From Streptomyces liliiviolaceus (GTDB taxonomy: Bacteria; Actinomycetota; Actinomycetes; Streptomycetales; Streptomycetaceae), in contig NZ_JAGPYQ010000001.1 in the NCBI RefSeq assembly GCF_018070025.1, forward strand, positions 7,688,001 through 7,752,000: a stretch of DNA of 64,000 nucleotides. Reading direction: 5' to 3'. Shown here piece by piece: positions 17,991 through 26,593 of this stretch. Below the pieces are notes generated by a model, which was not told the DNA's origin, ran no database searches, and saw only the letters and a program-made list of their open reading frames with translations. The position numbers and the translations under genes were made by a program. Every line of letters begins with the position of its first letter. The stretch's first letter is position 1.

Positions 17991-18272
17991 ATGGCTGAGC
18001 GCCGCGTCAACGTCGGCTGGGCCGAGGGCCTGCACGCCCGTCCCGCCTCCATCTTCGTCCGGGCGGCCACGGCCACCGGCGTCCCCGTGACGATCGCCAA
18101 GGCCGACGGCAACCCCGTCAACGCCGCGTCCATGCTCGCGGTCCTCGGCCTGGGCGCCCAGGGCGGCGAGGAGATCGTCCTGGCCTCCGACGCCGAGGGC
18201 GCGGACGTCGCGCTCGACCGCCTCGCGAAGCTGGTCGCCGAGGGTCTCGACGAGCTCCCCGAGACGGTCTGA
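17991..18272 (+). CDS. ptsH: HPr phosphocarrier protein of the PTS
   Basis: A 93-residue HPr that passes phosphate from enzyme I to EIIA components for sugar uptake (in Streptomyces mainly N-acetylglucosamine and fructose). The active-site His15 is in GLHARPAS. Ser47 (NAASMLAV) occupies the regulatory-serine position of the family. I chose the ATG at 17991; a longer frame from 17967 would add 8 residues and start inside the DasR site. The gene is a single unit controlled by the dre upstream and ended by a hairpin at 18355. Confidence 0.96.
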   Translation: MAERRVNVGWAEGLHARPASIFVRAATATGVPVTIAKADGNPVNAASMLAVLGLGAQGGEEIVLASDAEGADVALDRLAKLVAEGLDELPETV

Positions 18273-18280
18273 CCCTCAGG

Positions 18281-18310
18281 TCCCCTCGGGCCTCCTCGGG
18301 CCTCCTCGGG
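18281..18310. repeat. Short direct repeats just after ptsH
   Basis: Three 10-base units (TCCCCTCGGG, CCTCCTCGGG, CCTCCTCGGG) follow directly downstream of the ptsH stop. Confidence 0.75.
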
Positions 18311-18354
18311 CCTCCCGGATTCCGGCGGACCCCACCGGTCCCCTCGGATCCCGT

Positions 18355-18401
18355 ACGGCGGAGCCGCGTCACCCACACCCCGGGCGGCGCGGCTCCGCCG
18401 T
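18355..18401. terminator. Hairpin terminator after ptsH
   Basis: A 14-bp perfect stem (ACGGCGGAGCCGCG and its complement) with a 19-base loop lies between convergent ptsH and the GntR gene. There is no T-tract. Confidence 0.7.
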
Positions 18402-18589
18402 TCGCGCGTACGGGAGCGTACGGAACCGGGGGCCGTTCTTTTCCTGCGCGTGGCGTATCGATTTCCGCCCGCCTCCGCACGCTTCCGCGCACACGGAAAT
18501 GGCGTGCTCCACAATTGCGGGCACGCGGAAGAAAAGGGCACCGGAAATAGGGCCCTGCCGAATATCTCTCTTTGTATACGGTGCTTCTG
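18402..18589. other. Remainder of the ptsH-GntR convergent gap
   Basis: The gap between ptsH and the GntR gene spans 18273-18589. Beyond the repeats and hairpin listed separately, this part has an AT-richer patch (about 18560-18600) but no gene or clear site. Confidence 0.5.
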
Positions 18590-19282
18590 TTAATGACGCA
18601 GGCCCGCTGTGTTTACGGGATGTTGCGAAGTCCTCACACGCTCGGCGCGGTCCCCACCCGGAAAACGCAGCCGGTGCGCGGACATCGCCCGCTCCGTGTG
18701 CAGCGCCGTGATCGCCCTGGCCCGGTCGCTGTCACCGCGGGCCACGGCGTCCACGATGGCCCCGTGCTCGGTCCAGGACTCGGCGGGGTTCGCGGGCGCC
18801 TCGACCGAGTACATCCAGGCGATCTTGTGCCGCAGCTGGCCGAGCGTCGAGGTCAGCGCCGGGCTGCCCGAGGACTGCGCGAGCGTCTCGTGGAACCAGC
18901 CCCCGAGCGAGCGCAGATCCTCGCTGCTGCCCCGTCTGGCCCGCTCCTGGCCGAGCCTGACCAGGCCGCGCAGCACCTTGAGATGGGCCTCGGTGCGCCG
19001 TTGGGCGGCACGGGCGGCGCCCAGCGGCTCCAGCAGCATGCGCATCTCCAGGAGGTCGGCGGCCTCCTGCTCGGTGGGTTCCGCGACGCACGCGCCCGCG
19101 TGCCGACGGGTGACCACGAAGCCCTCCGCCTCCAGGGTGCGCAGCGCCTCGCGCACGGGGACCCGCGAGACGCCGTAGCGGCGCGCGAGCAGTTCTTCGG
19201 TGAGCCGGCTGCCGCGCTCGTAGACACCCGCGACGATGTCGTCCCGGATCGCCGTGCATACCGAGCGCGCGGGAATACGCAT
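18590..19282 (-). CDS. GntR-family (FadR/FCD) transcriptional regulator
   Basis: A 230-residue regulator. The N-terminal winged helix (about 5-70) has the GntR pattern (LTEELLARRYGVSRVPVREALRTLEAEG written in shorter form: RYGVSRVPVREAL). The C-terminal FCD domain is at about 85-215. It probably binds a small carboxylate through FCD metal-binding His/Asp residues and represses a target by binding DNA as a dimer. Targets are unknown. It is not adjacent to an obvious metabolic operon, and its upstream neighbour is the M23 peptidase gene. A candidate -10 (TAGAGT on the minus strand near 19340) lies upstream. Confidence 0.88.
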   Translation of the reverse strand: MRIPARSVCTAIRDDIVAGVYERGSRLTEELLARRYGVSRVPVREALRTLEAEGFVVTRRHAGACVAEPTEQEAADLLEMRMLLEPLGAARAAQRRTEAHLKVLRGLVRLGQERARRGSSEDLRSLGGWFHETLAQSSGSPALTSTLGQLRHKIAWMYSVEAPANPAESWTEHGAIVDAVARGDSDRARAITALHTERAMSAHRLRFPGGDRAERVRTSQHPVNTAGLRH

Positions 19283-19466
19283 GACCGGACCTCCGCCTTA
19301 ATCCCCGCGAAACGCGGTCGATTGACGCTTGTTCGGTGACTCTATTGCAGAGAACGGGAAATTCCGAAGGCAGCCGGGAATCCATGGATATTTTTTGGAC
19401 ACACCGGGCTTCTGAACAGGCAGTCGTCCGGTACGAAAGTGACCGGAAGCCGTCCGAACGCGCGCG

Positions 19467-19491
19467 GGCCCCGGCTCGGTGAGCCGGGGCC
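19467..19491. terminator. Intrinsic terminator after the M23 peptidase gene
   Basis: An 11-bp perfect stem GGCCCCGGCTC / GAGCCGGGGCC with loop GGT lies 56 bases beyond the leftward stop codon of the peptidase gene. Confidence 0.85.
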
Positions 19492-19547
19492 TGCGACGGA
19501 GGTGCGGTGCGGGTGCGGTTTGGGTGCGGTGCGAAGCGCCCGTGCGG

Positions 19548-20321
19548 TCAGACGTTCACGCCGTGCCCGCGGAGGTACGCGATCGGGTCCATGTCGGATC
19601 CGTACTCGGCGGTCGTCCGTGCCTCGAAGTGCAGGTGCGCCCCCGTGACGTTGCCGGTCGCCCCGGAGAGGGCTATCTGCTGCCCCGGAGTGACCGTCTG
19701 GCCCACCGAGACACCGATGGACGAGAGGTGCCCGTACTGGGTGTACGTGCCGTCAACCATCTTGATGACGATCTGGTTGCCGTACGAGCCGCCCCAGCCG
19801 GCCTCCACGACTGTGCCGGAGCCCACCGCGTGCACGGCGGTGCCGCTGGCGGCGTGGAAGTCGATGCCGGTGTGGCTGCCGGAGGACCAGATACCGCCAC
19901 CGGCCTGGTACGACGTGGAGACGTACGAGCCGGTGATCGGCGCGGTGTAGGCGTTGAGGCGCTTGCGCTCGGCCTCGCGGGCCGCACGGGCCTTGGCCTC
20001 GCGCTCCTTCTCGGCCTTCTCCCTGGCCTCCTCCGCGCGCTTCTTCGCGGCGGCCTCGGCCTTCTCGCGGGCGGCGGCCTGCTCGGCGGCCTGGCGCTGG
20101 GCGACGGCCTGCGCGTCGATCTCGTGGGCGACCGAGTCGCCCATGGTGACGGCCTTCAGGGGGCCCGTCTGCTCGACCTCGCTCTCGGCGGCGAACGCCG
20201 GGGCGGCCAGCGTGCCCACGACACCGGTGGTGGCCAGAGCGGCGACGCCGACGGTCCTGCGGGTGGTGCGCGTCATGCGGCTGGGAAGACGGTGCTTCCC
20301 CGTGGCGCGGGTGAACGCCAT
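19548..20321 (-). CDS. Secreted M23 (LytM-type) peptidoglycan endopeptidase
   Basis: A 257-residue exported protein with a Sec signal peptide (about 1-44: basic start, hydrophobic core, cleavage near AFA-AES). A long Ala/Glu/Lys coiled coil (about 70-125) precedes the M23 domain (about 130-257). The zinc ligands are visible: HTGIDF (H and D) and HLHFEAR (HxH). It should cut peptide cross-links in the cell wall. The transcript carries a c-di-AMP riboswitch in its leader, which fits Streptomyces wall hydrolases. The start at 20321 (MAFTRATGKHR) has GGAAAGGACCAGCC upstream. It is followed by a strong terminator, so it is monocistronic. Confidence 0.94.
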   Translation of the reverse strand: MAFTRATGKHRLPSRMTRTTRRTVGVAALATTGVVGTLAAPAFAAESEVEQTGPLKAVTMGDSVAHEIDAQAVAQRQAAEQAAAREKAEAAAKKRAEEAREKAEKEREAKARAAREAERKRLNAYTAPITGSYVSTSYQAGGGIWSSGSHTGIDFHAASGTAVHAVGSGTVVEAGWGGSYGNQIVIKMVDGTYTQYGHLSSIGVSVGQTVTPGQQIALSGATGNVTGAHLHFEARTTAEYGSDMDPIAYLRGHGVNV

Positions 20322-20339
20322 GAAGTGGCTGGTCCTTTC

Positions 20340-20520
20340 CTTCCTTCTCGCCTACCGGGTTAGCTGACGGGTTCGGAGCAGGAAGGTCTCCTACGGACCC
20401 CCTTCGGGAAGGGCGTCCGATTCACCCCAGGGACCTGGGTCCCCGGCTCCCCTGGCTCGCGCCATGCGGGGACTCGGCGATGACTGTCCGGTGCCGCGGA
20501 CGCGGCGCAGTGCCTGACGA
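20340..20520 (-). ncRNA. ydaO-type c-di-AMP riboswitch
   Basis: On the minus strand the leader contains the hallmark blocks of the ydaO-yuaA RNA in order: GAGCCGGGGACCCAGG, then GGGGTGAATCG, then GGAGACCTTCCTGC, then CCGAACCCGTCAGCTAACC and GGTAGGCG. It ends about 20 bases before the start of the M23 peptidase gene. These riboswitches turn off wall-hydrolase genes when c-di-AMP is high. The exact 5' end is approximate. Confidence 0.93.
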
Positions 20521-20652
20521 ACAGCCGGACCGACGCTAAGCGGCGCCTCTTTCAAAGGACAAACGGATCACCATTTTTGTAGCGCATGCCACAGGGCAGA
20601 CAGGCAACTTCCCTGCAATACGGACAAACCATGGGCGGAGAAGGACAGAAAA

Positions 20653-20685
20653 GGGCCCGGGTGACTCGTCCGGTCACCCGGGCCC
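20653..20685 (-). terminator. Intrinsic terminator after the M16 peptidase operon
   Basis: A 13-bp perfect stem GGGCCCGGGTGAC with its complement and a 7-base loop, followed on the minus strand by TTTTCTG. It is one of the few hairpins in the window with a T-run. Confidence 0.9.
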
Positions 20686-20735
20686 CGGCCGTGACAGGTC
20701 CTGCGCGAGCACAGGACCGACCCGGCCACAGATCC

Positions 20736-22124
20736 CTACTCGGCCGTCACGACGCTGACTTCGCCGATGCCGAGGGCCCTGACGGGCTCCTCGATCTGCG
20801 CGGCGTCACCGACGAGGACGGTCACCAGACGGTCCACCGGGAACGCGTTCACGGCGGCCGCGGTGGCCTCCACGGTGCCGGTCGCGGCGAGCTGCTTGTA
20901 CAGCGTCGCCTGGAAGTCGTCCGGCAGGTGCTGCTCGACCTGGTCGGCGAGCGTGCCCGCGACGGCTCCCGCGGTCTCGTACTTCAGGGGCGCCACGCCC
21001 ACCAGGTTCTGCACGGCGACATCACGCTCGGCGTCCGTCAGGCCCTCGGCGGCGAGGGTGCGCAGCACCTTCCACAGGTCGTCGAGCGCCGGACCGGTGT
21101 TCGGGGTGTCCACGGAGCCGCTGATGGCGAGCATCGAGATGCCCGTCCCGTCCGGAGCGGAGCGCAGCACCTGGCCGAACGCCCGCACACCGTAGGTGTA
21201 TCCCTTCTCCTCCCGCAGGACGCGGTCCAGGCGGGAGGTGAGGGTGCCACCGAGGCAGTACGTGCCGAGCACCTGGGCGGGCCAGACGCGGTCGTGCCGG
21301 TCCGCGCCGACGCGGCCGATGAGCAGCTGCGTCTGGACGGCTCCGGGCCGGTCGACGATGATCACGCGGCCGGTGTCGTCGGCGGTCACCGAGGGCACGG
21401 GACGTGCCTGGGCCTGCGAGCCGGTCCAGGCGCCGAGCGTGTCCCCGAGCAGCGCGTCGAGGTCGACGTCCGTGAGGTCGCCGACGACGACCGCGGTGGC
21501 CGTGGCGGGGCGTACGTGCTTCTCGTAGAAGGCGCGCACGGCCGCCGAGTCGATCGCGGTGACCGTCTCCTCGGTGCCCTGGCGCGGACGCGACATCCGG
21601 GAGTCCGCCGGGAAGAGCTGCCGGGACAGCTCCTTGGCGGCCCGCCGGGCCGGGTTGGCGGTCTCGTGCGGGATCTCGTCGAGCCGGTTGCGCACCAGCC
21701 GCTCGATCTCGCCGTCCTCGAACGCGGGTGCCCTGAGGGCGTCGGCGAGCAGGCCGAGCGCCTTGGGCAACCGGGAGACGGGGACTTCGAGGCTGAGCCG
21801 TACGCCGGGGTGGTCGGCGTGGGCGTCGAGCGTGGCGCCGCAGCGCTCCAGCTCGGCGGCGAACTCCTCGGCGGAGTGCTTGTCGGTGCCCTCCGAGAAG
21901 GCCCGCGCCATGATCGTGGCGATGCCGTCGAGGCCCTTGGGCTCGGCCTCCAGCGGGGCGTCCAGGAGGACCTCCACGGCGACGACCTGCTGGCCGGGGC
22001 GGTGGCAGCGCAACAGCGTCAGGCCGTTGCCGAGGGTGCCGCGCTCGGGCGCCGGGAAGGCCCAGGGCCTGGCCTCGCCGGCCTGGGGCTGCGGGTGGAA
22101 CTCCATCGTGGCGAGCTCGGTCAC
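20736..22124 (-). CDS. M16 family peptidase-like protein, non-catalytic partner
   Basis: A 462-residue M16-family protein with two M16 domains (about 30-180 and 195-380). It lacks the HxxEH zinc motif: the corresponding stretch reads ATIMARAFSEGT. In bacterial two-gene M16 systems an inactive subunit like this pairs with an active one to form the closed chamber. Start is GTG at 22124, overlapping the stop of the upstream gene (GTGA) with GAGGAGG 6 bases before it, which is classic translational coupling. It is cytoplasmic (no signal peptide). Substrates are likely short peptides. Confidence 0.9.
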   Translation of the reverse strand: MTELATMEFHPQPQAGEARPWAFPAPERGTLGNGLTLLRCHRPGQQVVAVEVLLDAPLEAEPKGLDGIATIMARAFSEGTDKHSAEEFAAELERCGATLDAHADHPGVRLSLEVPVSRLPKALGLLADALRAPAFEDGEIERLVRNRLDEIPHETANPARRAAKELSRQLFPADSRMSRPRQGTEETVTAIDSAAVRAFYEKHVRPATATAVVVGDLTDVDLDALLGDTLGAWTGSQAQARPVPSVTADDTGRVIIVDRPGAVQTQLLIGRVGADRHDRVWPAQVLGTYCLGGTLTSRLDRVLREEKGYTYGVRAFGQVLRSAPDGTGISMLAISGSVDTPNTGPALDDLWKVLRTLAAEGLTDAERDVAVQNLVGVAPLKYETAGAVAGTLADQVEQHLPDDFQATLYKQLAATGTVEATAAAVNAFPVDRLVTVLVGDAAQIEEPVRALGIGEVSVVTAE

Positions 22125-23491
22125 TTGGCCGCCTCCTCGTCGGTGTGGTCCGCTGCGTCGGTCTCGTCGGCCGCGTCGGTCTCCTCGGGGGCGACCGGCT
22201 CGTAGACCAGCACCGCGCGGTTGTCGGGGCGCAGGCGGGCCTTGGCGACCTCCTGGACCTCCTCCGCGGTGATGTCGAGAACGCGCTGCACGGCGGTCAG
22301 GGCGAGCTGGGGGTCGCCGAACAGGACCGCGTACCGGCACAGTTCGTCGGCGCGGCCCGCGACCGTGCCGAGACGGTCCAGCCACTCGCGCTCCAACTGG
22401 GCCTGGGCGCGCTCCATCTCCTCGGCGGTGGGGCCCTCCTCGGCGAACCGGGCGAGCTCCTCGTCGACGGCGGTCTCGATGACCGGGACCTCGACGTCGC
22501 CGGAGGTCTTCACGTCGAGCCACCCCAGGGAGGGCGCTCCGGCGAGGCGCAGCAGACCGAACCCGGCCGCGACGGCGGTGCGGTCACGGCGTACGAGCCG
22601 GTTGTAGAGCCGGGACGACTCGCCGCCGCCGAGCACGGTGAGGGCGAGGTCGGCGGCGTCCGACGCGCGCGTGCCGTCCTCCGGGAGCCGGTAGGCGGCC
22701 ATCAGCGCACGCGCCGGGACCTCCTCCTCGACGACCTCGCGCAGCTGCCCGCCCATGGTCTCCGGGAGCGAGCCGTCGCGCGGGGCGGGCTTGCCGTCGT
22801 GCCCGGCGATGGAACCGAAGTACTTCTCGACCCAGGCGAGCGTCTGCTCCGGGTCGATGTCCCCGACGATCGACAGCACGGCGTTGTTGGGCGCGTAGTA
22901 GGTGCGGAAGAACGCGCGCGCGTCCTCAAGGGTGGCCGCGTCCAGGTCGGCCATCGACCCGATCGGGGTGTGGTGGTAGGGGTGGCCCTCCGGGTACGCG
23001 AGGGCGGTCAGCTTCTCGAAGGCGGTGCCGTAGGGGACGTTGTCGTAGCGCTGGCGGCGCTCGTTCTTGACGACGTCCCGCTGGTTTTCCATCGACTCCT
23101 CGTCGAGGGCCGCGAGCAGCGAGCCCATGCGGTCGGCCTCCAGCCAGAGGGCGAGCTCCAGCTGGTGCGTCGGCATGGTCTCGAAATAGTTGGTGCGCTC
23201 GAAACTCGTCGTGCCGTTGAGCGAACCGCCCGCTCCCTGGACCAGTTCGAAGTGGCCGTTGCCCTTCACCTGGCCGGAGCCCTGGAACATCAGGTGCTCG
23301 AAGAGGTGGGCGAGCCCGGTACGGCCCTTGACCTCGTGACGCGAGCCGACGTCGTACCAGAGGCACACCGCCGCGACCGGGGTCAGGTGGTCCTCGGAGA
23401 GCACCACACGCAGGCCGTTGGCCAGGCGGTGCTCGGTCGCTGTCAGGCCGCCGGAACCGGCCTCGGCTGTGGCCGTGTGACCCATGGGCAT
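22121..23491 (-). CDS. M16 family zinc metallopeptidase, catalytic subunit
   Basis: A 456-residue pitrilysin-type protease. The inverted zinc motif HLFEH (HxxEH) lies near residue 75. The third-ligand region is about 70 residues downstream in VVKNERRQRY (Glu). The second M16 domain is at about 200-390, and the C-terminal 30 residues are acidic. It should pair with the non-catalytic subunit encoded immediately downstream. The start at 23491 (MPMGHTATAE) has GAAGGGA 7 bases upstream; an in-frame ATG further up has no support. Transcription runs leftward from the repeat-rich gap. Confidence 0.92.
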   Translation of the reverse strand: MPMGHTATAEAGSGGLTATEHRLANGLRVVLSEDHLTPVAAVCLWYDVGSRHEVKGRTGLAHLFEHLMFQGSGQVKGNGHFELVQGAGGSLNGTTSFERTNYFETMPTHQLELALWLEADRMGSLLAALDEESMENQRDVVKNERRQRYDNVPYGTAFEKLTALAYPEGHPYHHTPIGSMADLDAATLEDARAFFRTYYAPNNAVLSIVGDIDPEQTLAWVEKYFGSIAGHDGKPAPRDGSLPETMGGQLREVVEEEVPARALMAAYRLPEDGTRASDAADLALTVLGGGESSRLYNRLVRRDRTAVAAGFGLLRLAGAPSLGWLDVKTSGDVEVPVIETAVDEELARFAEEGPTAEEMERAQAQLEREWLDRLGTVAGRADELCRYAVLFGDPQLALTAVQRVLDITAEEVQEVAKARLRPDNRAVLVYEPVAPEETDAADETDAADHTDEEAAK

Positions 23492-23638
23492 GTACGTCCC
23501 TTCGATCGCGGAAAACTGCTGAATTCCTGCTAGTCGTGCCACTGTATGCAAGCGCGCGGACAGCTGGCGAAGTTCCCGCATCGGGTACGCCGAGAGCGAG
23601 CACGCACTCCGACAGAGGCGCCCGGCCGGGGGCGCCCC

Positions 23639-23718
23639 GTCAGGGCACTCCGTCAGGGCACTCCGTCAGGGCACTCCGTCAGGGGCGCTCCGTCAGGGCG
23701 CCCCGTCAGGGGCGCGGG
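23639..23718. repeat. Tandem repeat, six units of 13-14 bases
   Basis: Units of the form GTCAGGGCACTCC recur three times exactly, then vary to GTCAGGGGCGCTCC, GTCAGGGCGCCCC and GTCAGGGGCGCGG. The last unit merges with the first copy of the 51-base repeat. Confidence 0.85.
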
Positions 23719-23757
23719 GAACTGCGCGACCAGCCACAGCGGACCCGCAGCCGACAA
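23707..23757. repeat. Dispersed-type repeat, copy 1 (51 bases)
   Basis: Begins CAGGGGCGCGGGGAACTGCG and ends with GCAGCCGACAA. A near-identical copy follows 119 bases on. From memory, GGGGCGCGGGGAACTGCGCG is a very common intergenic sequence in Streptomyces genomes. Confidence 0.85.
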
Positions 23758-23825
23758 ACGCCCCTGCCCGGTGCCCCTACCGGGGGGGGCGCCCCTCAGG
23801 GGGCACTCCTCCGGGGTCACATCTA

Positions 23826-23876
23826 CAGGGGCGCGGGGAACTGCGCGACCGGCCACAGCGAACCCGCACCCGACAA
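23826..23876. repeat. Dispersed-type repeat, copy 2 (51 bases)
   Basis: Matches copy 1 in the same orientation at all but a few positions (GACCGGCC for GACCAGCC, GCGAACCCG for GCGGACCCG, CACCCGA for CAGCCGA). Confidence 0.85.
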
Positions 23877-24062
23877 CACCCCTCCACCACCCCCGTGGAA
23901 ACGGAACGCGGTAGCGTCCTCAGACCTCCGCGGGCAGCCGCGGGCCGCGCTCGTGGAGCCTCCGGGGCCGCCTCGATCGGGTCCCGCCAGGCCTGTTGGG
24001 GCGGTCGCGCACCCGGCCCGACAGGCCCGTACGGACGGGTCGTGGTCCGCGTTGTCAGTACT

Positions 24063-24081
24063 GCGGTCCACAATGGACCGC
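24063..24081. promoter_or_regulatory. Palindrome upstream of parC
   Basis: GCGGTCCA-CAA-TGGACCGC is a perfect 8-bp inverted repeat with a 3-base centre, 61 bases upstream of the parC start. It could be a protein-binding site or a short hairpin; no known consensus fits. Confidence 0.4.
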
Positions 24082-24142
24082 GTCAGAACCCGTCAGAACC
24101 CGTTCATGCCCCGGCAGAGACTGTGAAGGAGTCGCAGCAGCG

Positions 24143-26593
24143 ATGGCCCGCCGCAGCACGAAGACCCCGCCTTCCGACGACTTCGAGGAGCGCATCCTCG
24201 ACATCGACGTCGTCGACGAGATGCAGGGCTCTTTCCTTGAGTACGCGTACTCGGTCATCTACTCCCGAGCCCTGCCGGACGCCCGCGACGGCCTCAAGCC
24301 CGTGCACCGCCGCATCGTCTACCAGATGAACGAGATGGGGCTCCGCCCCGACCGCGGCTATGTGAAGTGCGCCCGCGTCGTCGGCGAGGTCATGGGTAAG
24401 CTCCACCCCCACGGCGACGCGTCGATCTACGACGCCCTGGTCCGCCTGGCCCAGCCCTTCTCCATGCGGCTGCCCCTGGTCGACGGCCACGGCAACTTCG
24501 GTTCGCTGGGCAACGACGACCCGCCGGCCGCCATGCGGTACACCGAGGCGAGGATGGCCGACGCCACCTCCCTCATGACGGAGTCGATCGAAGAGAACAC
24601 GGTCGACTTCGCCCCGAACTACGACGGCCAGGAGCAGGAGCCGTCGGTCCTCCCGGCCGCGTATCCGAACCTCCTGGTCAACGGCGCGTCGGGCATCGCG
24701 GTCGGCATGGCGACGAACATGGCGCCGCACAACCTCGGCGAGGTCATCGCCGCCGCCCGCCATCTGATCCGCCACCCCGGGGCCGATCTCGAAACGCTCA
24801 TGAAGTACGTCCCGGGCCCCGACCTGCCCACCGGCGGCCGTATCGTCGGCCTGGCCGGGATCAGGGACGCGTACGAATCGGGCCGCGGCACCTTCAAGAT
24901 CCGCGCGACGGTGTCCGTGGAGAACGTGACGGCGCGCCGCAAGGGCCTCGTCGTCACCGAACTGCCCTTCACCGTCGGCCCGGAGAAGGTGATCGCGAAG
25001 ATCAAGGACCTGGTCGGCTCGAAGAAGCTGCAGGGCATCGCCGACGTCAAGGACCTCACCGACCGCTCGCACGGCCTGCGCCTGGTCATCGAGGTCAAGA
25101 ACGGCTTCGTACCTGAGGCGGTCCTGGAGCAGCTCTACAAGCTGACGCCGATGGAGGAGTCCTTCGGCATCAACAACGTGGCGCTGGTGGACGGCCAGCC
25201 GCTCACGCTCGGCCTCAAGGAACTGCTGGAGGTGTACCTCGACCACCGCTTCGAGGTCGTGCGCCGCCGCAGCGAGTTCCGCCGCACCAAGAAGCGCGAC
25301 CGGCTGCACCTGGTCGAGGGCCTGCTCGTCGCCCTGCTGGACATCGACGAGGTCATCCGCCTCATCCGCTCCAGTGAGAACTCCGCCCAGGCCAAGCAGC
25401 GCTTGATCGAGCACTTCTCACTGAGCGAGATCCAGACGCAGTACATCCTGGACACGCCGCTGCGTCGGCTGACCAAGTTCGACCGCATCGAGCTGGAGAC
25501 CGAGCGCGACCGGCTCAACGGCGAGATCGACGAGCTGACCGGCATCCTGGAGTCGGACACCGAGCTGCGCAAGCTGGTGTCGACCGAACTGGCCGCGGTG
25601 GCCAAGAAGTTCGGCACCGACCGGCGTACGGTGCTGCTGGAGTCGGCCGGTTCCGCCGCCACGGCCGTTCCGCTGCAGGTGGCGGACGACCCGTGCCGGG
25701 TGCTCCTGTCGTCGACGGCGCTGCTCGCGCGTACGGCCAACGGTGACCCCTTCGGGGAGAGCGAGGGCAGGCGCGTCAAGCACGATCTGATCGTCTCCGC
25801 CGTCCCGGCGACGGCCCAGGGCGAGATCGGCGCGGTCACGTCCAGCGGACGGCTGCTGCGGCTGAACGTCATCGACCTCCCCCAGCTGCCCGAGACCGCC
25901 TCGGCGCCCAACCTCTCCGGAGGCGCGCCGATCTCGGAGTTCCTGACCCTGGAGGGCGACGAGCAGGTGGTCTGCCTGATGACGCTCGACGAGTCGTCGC
26001 CCGGCCTGGCGCTCGGCACCCAGCAGGGTGTGGTCAAGCGCGTGGTCCCGGACTATCCGTCCAACAAGGAGGAGCTGGAGGTCATCACCCTCAAGGACGG
26101 TGACCGGATCGTCGGCGCGGCGGAGCTGCGCACCGGCGAGGAGGACCTCATCTTCATCACCGACGACGCGCAGCTGCTGCGCTACCAGGCGTCCCAGGTC
26201 CGCCCGCAGGGCCGGCCGGCGGGCGGCATGGCAGGTGTGAAGCTCACGGACGGGGCCAAGGTGATCTCGTTCACGGCGATCGACCCGGCCGTGGACGCGG
26301 TGGTCTTCACCGTGGCGGGCTCGCGGGGCACGCTGGACGACTCGGTCCAGACGACGGCGAAGCTGACCCCCTTCGACCAGTACCCGCGCAAGGGCCGCGC
26401 CACGGGCGGCGTGCGCTGCCAGCGGTTCCTGAAGGGCGAGGACTGCCTGAGCCTGGCCTGGGCGGGCCCCGCTCCTGCACGCGCGGCGCAAAGGGACGGC
26501 ACACCCGCGGAACTGCCGGAGATGGACCCGCGCCGCGACGGCTCGGGAGTGTCCCTGGCGAAGACGGTCTCGGTGGTGGCGGGCCCGGTCTAG
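24143..26593 (+). CDS. parC: DNA topoisomerase IV subunit A
   Basis: An 816-residue type IIA topoisomerase A subunit that decatenates replicated chromosomes with ParE. The breakage-reunion domain is at about 30-480, with active-site Tyr133 (RYTEAR). The C-terminal beta-pinwheel repeats are at about 510-790. The quinolone-pocket sequence is [14 protein letters not shown]: Ala93 stands where GyrA of sensitive bacteria has Ser83. I prefer ParC over GyrA because GyrA normally sits beside gyrB near dnaA, and because the order matches the Streptomyces parC locus. AAGGAG lies 12 bases before the ATG. Its TAG overlaps the TAG of the convergent CobW gene. Confidence 0.92.
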   Translation: MARRSTKTPPSDDFEERILDIDVVDEMQGSFLEYAYSVIYSRALPDARDGLKPVHRRIVYQMNEMGLRPDRGYVKCARVVGEVMGKLHPHGDASIYDALVRLAQPFSMRLPLVDGHGNFGSLGNDDPPAAMRYTEARMADATSLMTESIEENTVDFAPNYDGQEQEPSVLPAAYPNLLVNGASGIAVGMATNMAPHNLGEVIAAARHLIRHPGADLETLMKYVPGPDLPTGGRIVGLAGIRDAYESGRGTFKIRATVSVENVTARRKGLVVTELPFTVGPEKVIAKIKDLVGSKKLQGIADVKDLTDRSHGLRLVIEVKNGFVPEAVLEQLYKLTPMEESFGINNVALVDGQPLTLGLKELLEVYLDHRFEVVRRRSEFRRTKKRDRLHLVEGLLVALLDIDEVIRLIRSSENSAQAKQRLIEHFSLSEIQTQYILDTPLRRLTKFDRIELETERDRLNGEIDELTGILESDTELRKLVSTELAAVAKKFGTDRRTVLLESAGSAATAVPLQVADDPCRVLLSSTALLARTANGDPFGESEGRRVKHDLIVSAVPATAQGEIGAVTSSGRLLRLNVIDLPQLPETASAPNLSGGAPISEFLTLEGDEQVVCLMTLDESSPGLALGTQQGVVKRVVPDYPSNKEELEVITLKDGDRIVGAAELRTGEEDLIFITDDAQLLRYQASQVRPQGRPAGGMAGVKLTDGAKVISFTAIDPAVDAVVFTVAGSRGTLDDSVQTTAKLTPFDQYPRKGRATGGVRCQRFLKGEDCLSLAWAGPAPARAAQRDGTPAELPEMDPRRDGSGVSLAKTVSVVAGPV

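Larger units (their letters stand above)
23492..24142. other. Repeat-rich divergent gap between the M16 operon and parC
   Basis: About 650 bases without a supported gene. It holds a tandem 13-14 base repeat (23639-23718), two copies of a 51-base dispersed-type repeat (23707-23757, 23826-23876), a palindrome at 24063-24081, and the direct repeat GTCAGAACCC shortly before parC. Promoters for both flanking units must lie here. Confidence 0.7.

Noticed and set aside
23639..23718. CRISPR-like array
   Set aside because: Units are 13-14 bases with no spacers, and there are no cas genes in the window.
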